From an uncultured Veillonellaceae bacterium (GTDB taxonomy: Bacteria; Bacillota; Negativicutes; Veillonellales; Negativicoccaceae), in assembly GCA_902488965.1 (NCBI GenBank), contig CABTYA010000068.1:1-5223 (forward strand): a DNA stretch of 5,223 nucleotides, in the 5' to 3' direction. The notes under the pieces were generated by a model. That model searched no databases and had not been told where the DNA came from. It saw only the letters and a list, made by a program, of their open reading frames with translations. This document shows positions 1 through 4,738 of the stretch, piece by piece (within the stretch, counting starts at the first letter, position 1; each line of letters begins with the position of its first letter). The translations under genes and the position numbers were made by a program.

Positions 1-1172
1 CCGTGGTCGACGTGTCCCATAATCGTAACGACCGCCGGCCGCGGGAGCAAATCTTTCGGGTCGTCGATGATTTCTTCGACTTCCGTTTCGTCTTCTTCCG
101 GTTCCATATCGGTCAACGTAATGCCGTATTCTTCCGCCAACAGTTCGATGGCGTCGCGATCGACTTCCTGGTTGATGGTCGCCATGATGCCGAGCATCAT
201 CAAGCGTTTGATGATGTCGCTGACTTCCCGTCCGAAAAGTTCCGCCAATTCTTTGACGGTGACGGACGGCGGCAATACCACTTCCGTCGGCAATTCCGCC
301 GGTGTGCGTTCCGCCTGGCGGTTCTTCGTCGGGCGTTTCGCCTTGCGAATCGATTGCGCCAAGAGCGACGAACCTCTGCCCTGTTTACGGCGATCGTCCT
401 GCCCGCGGCGATTCTTGCCGCGACGATTGCGATCACGCCGATCGTTGCGACGATTGTCGCCGCCCTGCCGCGACTGTTCCGCCGCCGGCGCCGCCGCATT
501 GCCGCGATCGCGTTTCGTCTTGCCGCGCGAATTGTCCCGCTGCGCTCCTCCCGCGGAGTCTTTCTTGGCGGCGGGTTTGTCCGCGTCACGCCGCGTTTCT
601 TGGTGACGCGTATCTTGTTTCTTCGTGTCCTGTTTCTTCATATCCTGTTTCTTTGTTTCCTGCTTGGGCGTTTCCTGTTGTTTCACGTCCTGCTTGGGAG
701 CGCCCTGCTTGACCGCATCCTGCTTTTTCGCGTCCTGTGCAGGCACGTCCCGTTTTGCGTCCTGTTGCTTGGGTGCGTCCTGTCGCTTCGCATCCTGCTT
801 GGGTTGCTGTTGGGCTTTGGGACGCTGCTTTTCGATCCGGCGGCCCTTGCCGTCGACCAGGTATTCTTCTTTCGGCTTGCCCGACTGCTGGTCAAACCGC
901 ACTGTGCGGGCCGCACGACGCCGCCGCGGTGCCTGTGCTTTCTCTTCCGCCGGTCGGGCGGATGCCGCCGTTGGTTTTACCTTATCTTTCTCCTGTACGG
1001 AGGATTGTTTGCTCTGCGTTGCGGTCGGTTTTCCGAATGCCTGTTCGATAATTTTTATGTCTCCTTCGTTAACGCCGCTGCTGGCTTTTTTATCAATTTG
1101 ATGCGTTTTCAGCACGGCGATCAATTCACTGCTTGCTTTCCCGTATTCTCTTGCCAAGTCGTATATCCTCAT
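1..1172 (-). CDS. infB: Translation initiation factor IF-2, N-terminal 390 residues (partial)
   Basis: IF-2 is the GTPase that brings initiator fMet-tRNA to the 30S subunit and promotes subunit joining. The start is the ATG at 1172 (MRIYDLAREYGK), with AAGGAGG (1186-1180) at 7 nt. Residues 1-about 52 form the first IF2_N subdomain. Residues 53-302 are a low-complexity linker: a PRRRRAART basic patch near 79-87, a Gln/Asp/Lys periodic repeat (about 116-193), and an Arg-rich tract (about 235-266). Residues 303-354 (SVTVKELAELFGREVSDIIK and onward) are the second IF2_N domain, followed by an acidic spacer (MEPEEDETEVEE) and LPRPAVVTIMGHVDH. The last residues, GHVDH (386-390), start the G1 P-loop of the GTPase domain, where the window ends. 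The frame is open throughout. The first 60 or so codons are more AT-rich (AGA, AGG, ATA) than the rest. Confidence 0.97.
   Translation of the reverse strand, partial: MRIYDLAREYGKASSELIAVLKTHQIDKKASSGVNEGDIKIIEQAFGKPTATQSKQSSVQEKDKVKPTAASARPAEEKAQAPRRRRAARTVRFDQQSGKPKEEYLVDGKGRRIEKQRPKAQQQPKQDAKRQDAPKQQDAKRDVPAQDAKKQDAVKQGAPKQDVKQQETPKQETKKQDMKKQDTKKQDTRHQETRRDADKPAAKKDSAGGAQRDNSRGKTKRDRGNAAAPAAEQSRQGGDNRRNDRRDRNRRGKNRRGQDDRRKQGRGSSLLAQSIRKAKRPTKNRQAERTPAELPTEVVLPPSVTVKELAELFGREVSDIIKRLMMLGIMATINQEVDRDAIELLAEEYGITLTDMEPEEDETEVEEIIDDPKDLLPRPAVVTIMGHVDH
594..827 (-). repeat. Degenerate 15-bp tandem repeat encoding a KxQDx pentapeptide in the IF-2 linker
   Basis: In the infB frame Gln recurs every five residues at 116, 121, 126, 131, 136, then 146, 151, 156, 161, 166, 171, 176, 181, 186 and 191, with Arg at 141. 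An acidic residue usually follows the Gln and Lys/Arg precedes it (for example KKQDM, KKQDT, KKQDT, PKQET). At DNA level the plus strand shows TCCTG or a near variant about every 15 bp. The units nearest 605-660 are the most alike, which suggests recent duplication there, while the rest have drifted. The tract is predicted to be an extended or disordered charged spacer. Copy number may vary between strains. Confidence 0.85.
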
Positions 1173-1184
1173 GCACGAACCTCC

Positions 1185-1499
1185 TTACTCTTTCGTCTTT
1201 GCGATGATCGCATCCGCAAGCCCCCGATCCGTGACCAGTACGGCCGCCCGTTGCGCTTTGCCGATAGCCGCGCCCAGGTCGGTTTTGGTCGAAAACGAGC
1301 AGAGGCGTATCCCTTCACGTTGCGCCAAGTGGGTATACCGCTCGCGATTGTTTTTCGCGCAGTCCGTCGCCAGGATCAGCAATTCGCCTTCCCCGCGTCG
1401 CAAACTGACGACCAATGCCGCGTCTCCCGAGACGACTTTGCCCGCCCGTTGGGCGATGCCCAAGAGCGACTGCGCCTCTTGTCTACGGCGTTCGTTCAT
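1185..1499 (-). CDS. ylxQ: YlxQ, L7Ae/L30e-type K-turn RNA-binding protein
   Basis: The 104-residue protein belongs to the L7Ae/L30e/Gadd45 fold, members of which bind kink-turn RNA. The conserved N-terminal stretch is SLLGIAQRAGKVVSGDAALVVSLRRG (residues 11-36). It is followed by LLILATDCAKNNRERY, the equivalent of the L7Ae segment that contacts RNA, and a C-terminal AAVLVTDRGLADAI. The ATG at 1499 shares an ATGA with the ylxR stop and has GGAG about 9 nt upstream, so translation is likely coupled. A longer open reading to 1730 only mirrors ylxR in another frame. Its TAA (1187-1185) lies inside the AAGGAGG that serves infB. The exact cellular RNA partner of YlxQ proteins is not settled. Confidence 0.94.
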   Translation of the reverse strand: MNERRRQEAQSLLGIAQRAGKVVSGDAALVVSLRRGEGELLILATDCAKNNRERYTHLAQREGIRLCSFSTKTDLGAAIGKAQRAAVLVTDRGLADAIIAKTKE

Positions 1500-1756
1500 G
1501 ACAGCATCTCCGCCAACGCCCGATACGTTTCCGGGCTGACGGCGCGTTGCAATGAACGTTCCAATCCGTGGGCAGCGGCTGCCTTTTCCAGGCAGGCGGC
1601 CGTCGGGCAGATATATGCCCCGCGCCCGGCCGCTTTTCCCGTCCGATCGATGCCTATGTCGCCGGTCGGCGATGCCACGACGCGTACCAATTCTTTTTTC
1701 GGTTTCATCTCCCGGCAGCCGACACAGCAACGCATCGGAATTTTACGCGTCTTCAT
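1496..1756 (-). CDS. ylxR: YlxR family RNA-binding protein (RnpM-like)
   Basis: This is a small (86-residue) basic protein of the YlxR family. The B. subtilis member has been reported to bind the RNase P RNA and modulate its activity (RnpM); other reports describe it as nucleoid-associated. Family features are the N-terminal KIPMRCCVGCREMKPKKELVRVV (Cys 10, 11 and 14) and the GRGAYICPTAACLEKA segment (residues 44-59, Cys 50 and 55). The four spaced cysteines resemble a metal site, although this is not a constant trait of the family. The start at 1756 gives MKTRKIP, typical of the family, with GGAAG upstream. It lies inside the end of nusA, so translation is probably coupled. An ATG pair at 1780/1777 would add 8 residues but has no ribosome binding site. 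The TGA overlaps the ATG of the next gene (ATGA). Confidence 0.95.
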   Translation of the reverse strand: MKTRKIPMRCCVGCREMKPKKELVRVVASPTGDIGIDRTGKAAGRGAYICPTAACLEKAAAAHGLERSLQRAVSPETYRALAEMLS

Positions 1757-2906
1757 GACGATCTTCCGTTTCCGCATCATCCGCAGCGGTTTCGGCGGTA
1801 TCCGCCATCATTTCCGCATCCAGATCGAATTCGTCATCATCTTCGTAAAAATCTTCAAATCCTTCTTCCGATGCTTGCGATTCACTTTTAATATCAATTT
1901 TCCAGTTGGTCAGTTTGGCCGCCAAACGGGCATTCTGACCGGCTTTACCGATGGCCAGCGAGAGTTGATAGTCCGGCACGATGACATGCGAGACTTTGCC
2001 TTCTTCCCAAACGCTGACCGAGACGACTTTGGAGGGGCTGAGCGAGTTGGCGATATAAAAGGCCGGATCTTCATCCCAGCGAACAATGTCGATTTTTTCG
2101 TTATGCAGCTCATCCACGATGTTTTGTACCCGCTGCCCTTTCGGACCGACGCACGCGCCGACGGGGTCGATATTGCCGTCCACCGCATAGACGGCGATCT
2201 TCGAGCGCGATCCCGCTTCGCGAGCGACCGATTTGATTTCCACGGTACCGTCATGGATTTCCGGTACTTCGAGTTCAAACAGCCGTTTGAGCAGTCCCGG
2301 ATGCGTCCGCGACAAGATAATCTGCGGTCCTTTCGAAGTCTTTTTGACTTCCACGATATAGCATTTGAGCCGCATCTTCGGTTTATACCGTTCACCGGGG
2401 ATTTGTTCCGTCTGCGGCAGGATACCTTCGGTCTTGCCGAGGTCGGCGTAAACGGTCTTCGTGTCGACCCGCCCGATTTGGACGGTAATCATTTCGCCCT
2501 GCCGATGTGCGAATTCTTCATACACGGCATTGCGTTCCGCTTCCTTGAGGCGTTGAATCAAGACTTGCTTGGCGGTTTGCGCCGCCATACGCCCGAAGTT
2601 TTTCGGGGTGACGTCCTGGTACAGATTGTCGCCGACCGTATACGAACGGCTGATTGCATGCGCATCCTCCAGCGAGATCTGCGTATCGGCGTCGGTCACT
2701 TCTTCCACGACTTCTTTGAGTGCGCGGATAGCATAGGCGCCCGTCTGCCGGTCGAGATCGACGACGACGTTGCCCTGCGATCCCGATTCGCGTTTGTAAG
2801 CGGTCAAGAGTACTGCTTCCAACGCCTCGAAGATGACGTCTTCACTGAGTCCTTTCTGCGCCTTCAAAACTTGCACGGCCTGTAATAATTCTTCACTGTT
2901 CATCAT
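1743..2906 (-). CDS. nusA: Transcription elongation/termination factor NusA
   Basis: NusA binds RNA polymerase and nascent RNA, promotes pausing and hairpin-dependent termination, and takes part in rRNA antitermination. The 387-residue protein shows the full core: an N-terminal polymerase-binding domain (1-about 130, starting MMNSEELLQAVQVL), an S1 domain (about 135-200, QGEMITVQIGRVDTKTVYADLG), KH1 with its GPKG loop at 254-257, and KH2 with GKAG at 320-323 (IGKAGQNARLAAKL). There are no C-terminal AR repeats as in E. coli NusA. Instead, about 47 residues from 341 onward form a strongly acidic tail (GFEDFYEDDDEFDLDAE and more) ending in HEDA. The start is limited to the ATG at 2906 or 2903, because a stop lies just upstream in frame. 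The 3' end overlaps ylxR by 14 nt. NusA probably feeds back on its own operon through the leader terminator, which is an inference. Confidence 0.98.
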   Translation of the reverse strand: MMNSEELLQAVQVLKAQKGLSEDVIFEALEAVLLTAYKRESGSQGNVVVDLDRQTGAYAIRALKEVVEEVTDADTQISLEDAHAISRSYTVGDNLYQDVTPKNFGRMAAQTAKQVLIQRLKEAERNAVYEEFAHRQGEMITVQIGRVDTKTVYADLGKTEGILPQTEQIPGERYKPKMRLKCYIVEVKKTSKGPQIILSRTHPGLLKRLFELEVPEIHDGTVEIKSVAREAGSRSKIAVYAVDGNIDPVGACVGPKGQRVQNIVDELHNEKIDIVRWDEDPAFYIANSLSPSKVVSVSVWEEGKVSHVIVPDYQLSLAIGKAGQNARLAAKLTNWKIDIKSESQASEEGFEDFYEDDDEFDLDAEMMADTAETAADDAETEDRHEDA

Positions 2907-2920
2907 GACTTACCCTGGTT

Positions 2921-2926
2921 CCTCCT
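2921..2926 (-). promoter_or_regulatory. Unusually distant Shine-Dalgarno sequence of nusA
   Basis: AGGAGG on the minus strand lies 14 nt before the first nusA ATG and 17 nt before the second, much farther than the usual 5-9 nt. The sequence closer to the start offers only AGGG (6 nt from the first ATG). An in-frame TAA two codons upstream of the ATG pair rules out a longer NusA. Translation may instead rely on ribosomes finishing rimP, whose stop codon is 21 nt upstream, or on AGGG. Confidence 0.5.
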
Positions 2927-2927
2927 G

Positions 2928-3386
2928 TCAAAATTCCACGTGCAACCGCATCTGCGCCAGTTGCGACTTTTCGATGGTGATCTCGCCTTTTTCCGTCTGC
3001 AGCCGGATCTCTCCGTCCGATGTCAGCCCTTGCAGTACCGCGGTAAATTCTTTTCCCGCCGCGCTCGGCGCAAAAAGTTTTACATCGACCTTTTCTCCGC
3101 TGAACCGCTCCATATCCCGGTCTTTTTTGATGACACGGTCGATCCCCGGCGACGATACCTCGAGTAAATAGTTGTCACGGATGATATCTTCCCGATCCAA
3201 AATCTCACCGAGCGCCTCGCTGACTTCCTGGCAATCATTCAAATCGACGCCGCCCTCTTTGTCGAGATACACGCGCAACACGCCGCCCGCGCGGACATAC
3301 TCCACATCGACGACCTCCATACCGTGCGCGGCCGCCACCGGCTCCGCCAATGCTTCGACACGTGCCGTAATACTGGTTTGACTCAT
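2928..3386 (-). CDS. rimP: Ribosome maturation factor RimP
   Basis: RimP binds the free 30S subunit and helps its late assembly in the cytosol. The protein has 152 residues from the ATG at 3386, the usual size for the family (about 150-155). The N-terminal alpha/beta domain (about 1-75) contains MEVVDVEYVRAGGVLRVYLD and the segment VDLNDCQEVSEALGEILD. The signature YLLEVSSPGIDRVIKKDRD follows, then an SH3-like beta domain (about 90-152) with FSGEKVDVKLF and ending in EKSQLAQMRLHVEF. The second ATG of an ATGATG pair is preferred because it is 5 nt from AAGGAGG, while the first is only 2 nt away. Starting at 3389 would add one Met. It is the first gene after the operon promoter and terminator. 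Its TGA is followed directly by CAGGAGG, the likely ribosome binding site of nusA. Confidence 0.97.
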   Translation of the reverse strand: MSQTSITARVEALAEPVAAAHGMEVVDVEYVRAGGVLRVYLDKEGGVDLNDCQEVSEALGEILDREDIIRDNYLLEVSSPGIDRVIKKDRDMERFSGEKVDVKLFAPSAAGKEFTAVLQGLTSDGEIRLQTEKGEITIEKSQLAQMRLHVEF

Positions 3387-3474
3387 CATTCCCTCCTTAT
3401 CTGTCGTCCGGGGACTCCCCCATCATAAGAAAAAGTGAGCCGCAGCTCACTCTCCCCCCATTTCACCTGAATTT
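3387..3474 (-). promoter_or_regulatory. 5' leader of the rimP operon mRNA, with rimP ribosome binding site
   Basis: This is the predicted untranslated leader of about 88 nt. After the terminator hairpin there is a second small inverted repeat, GGGG-AGT-CCCC (minus strand 3420-3410), ending 11 nt before a strong AAGGAGG (3398-3392). AAGGAGG is 2 nt from the first ATG (3389) and 5 nt from the second (3386), which favours the second ATG as the rimP start. No tRNA gene is present in this leader, unlike the metY-rimP arrangement of E. coli. The transcription start is predicted, not observed. Confidence 0.6.
3427..3451 (-). terminator. Hairpin terminator in the leader, upstream of rimP (likely attenuator)
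   Basis: On the minus strand AGTGAGC (3451-3445), loop TGCG and GCTCACT (3440-3434) form a perfect 7-bp stem, followed by TTTTCTT (3433-3427). The stem is short and the U-tract is broken by a C, so it looks like a modest intrinsic terminator of the sort that benefits from NusA. It lies about 24-48 nt after the predicted transcription start and about 40 nt before the rimP start, so it would stop both read-through from the coaE block and new transcripts of the operon. I found no competing antiterminator: the adjacent G6 run (3459-3454) can pair with TCCCC (3414-3410) without disrupting the hairpin. NusA-dependent attenuation without an antiterminator has been reported for the B. subtilis nusA operon. 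The same mechanism here is inference. Confidence 0.72.
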
Positions 3475-3480
3475 ATATAC

Positions 3481-3509
3481 AGTATACCATCACCGACTAA
3501 AGTCTGCAA
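3481..3509 (-). promoter_or_regulatory. Promoter of the rimP-nusA-ylxR-ylxQ-infB operon
   Basis: On the minus strand a -35 box TTGCAG (3509-3504) is separated by exactly 17 nt from a -10 box TATACT (3486-3481), close to the vegetative sigma-70/sigma-A consensus. Transcription would start near the A at 3474. The -35 box begins one base past the TGA of the upstream gene. The -10 box lies within an 11-nt inverted repeat, TATAC-T-GTATA (3486-3476), which could be an operator half-site pair or simply AT-rich promoter sequence. An overlapping alternative -10 (TATAAA at 3476-3471) has no good -35 partner. The call rests on motif match and position only. Confidence 0.75.
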
Positions 3510-3510
3510 G

Positions 3511-4173
3511 TCACAACGCCAACAACCGATCCATCACGCCCGTAAGCTCCGCCGTCAATACCTCGCGCCACGCCTCCACGCCGACGGCGTCCAGGTCGTG
3601 AATCATCCCCGGCACCCGGCGGTGACAGGTCTCGGCAAAAAATTCGTCGCGGAACGTATTGTAAAACAACAGCACACCGTACTCGTTCGCCTCGTCGGCA
3701 TACAGACCGACGACATACGATCCGTTCAATCCTTCAATCGGCGCCGCGGGGCCGATCTTGCGCCGCAGGATGCCGTACGTCTCCGGCAAGACGTCACCCC
3801 ACTCATACGTGTCGAGCCTGAGGTCGGCCACCGCCCGCGGCAAATGCCGCTCCGGCTCGACAAAACGACGGGTCACCTGCGACACAAACTCCGCGGCCAA
3901 CGCCTCGCCGAATGTCTTGCCGTCGCCCAGTAAAAAGCGCAGCTCCGTCCAAATGGCCACGCCGATGTCGTACTTGACGACAAAGTCCTGCGTTTCCTCC
4001 TGAAAGAAGCCTTCGATCCGCCACTGCCTGTCCGGTTCTTCATACTGAAAAAAGAGTCGCCGTTCTTCGTCCTGCTCCGTCACGGGGCGGCGGATAAAAT
4101 CGCCGATCCGCGCGGGCAAAATCTTGTCCAACTGCCATTGCTCCGGCCACTGCCGGTATGTCTCCGTATCCAT
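3511..4173 (-). CDS. Unrecognised soluble protein, 220 residues
   Basis: I do not recognise this family. It is very likely a real gene: a 220-codon frame begins with ATG preceded by GTGAGGA at 4-5 nt spacing, starts 7 nt after the lytic transglycosylase stop, and continues the same strand and codon style. The protein looks cytosolic, with no signal peptide, membrane span, Cys pair or nucleotide-binding motif. It is rich in acidic and aromatic residues (for example WPEQWQLDKILPARIGDFIRRP near residues 9-30, then LFFQYEEPDRQW, DFVVKYDIGVAIWTEL and VVGLYADEANEYGVLLFYNTF). The mixture of aromatic beta-like stretches and a helical, Leu-rich C-terminus (VEAWREVLTAELTGVMDRLLAL) suggests an alpha/beta fold, which is inference. 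It seems to be the last gene of the coaE block: its TGA at 3511-3513 is directly followed by the promoter of the rimP operon. No function is proposed. Confidence 0.82.
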   Translation of the reverse strand: MDTETYRQWPEQWQLDKILPARIGDFIRRPVTEQDEERRLFFQYEEPDRQWRIEGFFQEETQDFVVKYDIGVAIWTELRFLLGDGKTFGEALAAEFVSQVTRRFVEPERHLPRAVADLRLDTYEWGDVLPETYGILRRKIGPAAPIEGLNGSYVVGLYADEANEYGVLLFYNTFRDEFFAETCHRRVPGMIHDLDAVGVEAWREVLTAELTGVMDRLLAL

Positions 4174-4180
4174 GCTGTCC

Positions 4181-4738
4181 TCACTGCCAATGTATTTGAT
4201 ATTCCGCCTGCCGCTCCGTCACCGACTTGACGAATTCGCGCGTCTCGGGGAAGGGAATCGCCTCGACCGACAACGGCACCCGCGCCGCTTCCGCCGCCTC
4301 CAGCCAATCCTCGACATGACCGTGGCCGGCATTGTAAGCGGCCAGCGCCATCTCCGGTGATGCAAAACGCGTCCGCAAATACCGCAAGTACCACGTCCCC
4401 AAGCGGATATTTTCTTCCGGGTCGCGCAAATCATGCACCGTCGTCCCCTGCTGCTCGGCGACCCATTCCGCCGTCTCGGGCATCAGCTGCATCAACCCCA
4501 CCGCGCCGCGCGACGACTCGGCGTCGGGCGCAAATCGGCTCTCCGTATAAATGACCGCCGCCACCAGCTCCGGCGGCAAGTCGTTCGCCTGGGCGTAATG
4601 CGTAATCAGCGGCCGATACTCGATGCGATAAAACCAGTTGTGTGTCAGGTAGTCGTTCCCGCCGCACCAAAACCACAGGACCCATGCGATGACGAGCCAC
4701 CACCCGATGTGTGCGTTATGTCCGCGCCGTCTGTTCAC
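4181..4738 (-). CDS. Small membrane-anchored lytic transglycosylase (SLT/GH23 family)
   Basis: This enzyme is expected to cleave the MurNAc-GlcNAc bond of peptidoglycan non-hydrolytically, forming 1,6-anhydro-MurNAc, at the outer face of the membrane. With the GTG start at 4738 it has 185 residues. Residues about 11-25 (IGWWLVIAWVLWFWC) form one hydrophobic signal-anchor after a basic N-terminus (RRR). The GH23 motifs follow in order: YTESRF with the likely catalytic Glu at residue 66, GLMQLMPETA at about 81-90, NIRLGTWYL, and AAYNAGHGHV at about 133-142. The start was chosen because GGGAG lies 7 nt upstream (4746-4750) and the protein then begins with a proper anchor. A longer reading to 4849 would run deep into coaE and has no support. 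It overlaps coaE by 23 nt and ends 7 nt before the next gene. The family assignment is firm. The exact subfamily and physiological role are not visible in the sequence. Confidence 0.93.
   Translation of the reverse strand: MNRRRGHNAHIGWWLVIAWVLWFWCGGNDYLTHNWFYRIEYRPLITHYAQANDLPPELVAAVIYTESRFAPDAESSRGAVGLMQLMPETAEWVAEQQGTTVHDLRDPEENIRLGTWYLRYLRTRFASPEMALAAYNAGHGHVEDWLEAAEAARVPLSVEAIPFPETREFVKSVTERQAEYQIHWQ

Noticed and set aside
544..552. GGGAGGAG inside infB as an internal ribosome binding site for a short IF-2 form
   Set aside because: No ATG, GTG or TTG follows at a suitable distance in frame.
1757..1780. Longer YlxR starting at 1780
   Set aside because: The extra residues MMRKRKIV have no ribosome binding site upstream and the family normally starts at the MKxRKIP position.
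3..2885. Plus-strand frame of 960 codons as a giant protein gene
   Set aside because: It is the exact antisense phase of infB, ylxQ and nusA, has no ribosome binding site, and its product is a mixture of Phe/Arg/Leu runs with no recognisable domain.
3397..3426. Short leader reading frame MMGESPDDR whose TAA overlaps the rimP AAGGAGG
   Set aside because: Its ATG is preceded by the terminator U-tract with no ribosome binding site. The position of the stop is intriguing but not enough to call a leader peptide.
3447..3461. Four-codon upstream frame MGGE before the terminator hairpin
   Set aside because: AGGTGA is too close to the ATG for normal initiation, and the peptide has no run of regulatory codons.
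3390..3510. tRNA gene or known riboswitch in the gap before rimP
   Set aside because: The gap is only 121 nt and holds a promoter, a hairpin terminator and a ribosome binding site; no cloverleaf or riboswitch core can be made out.
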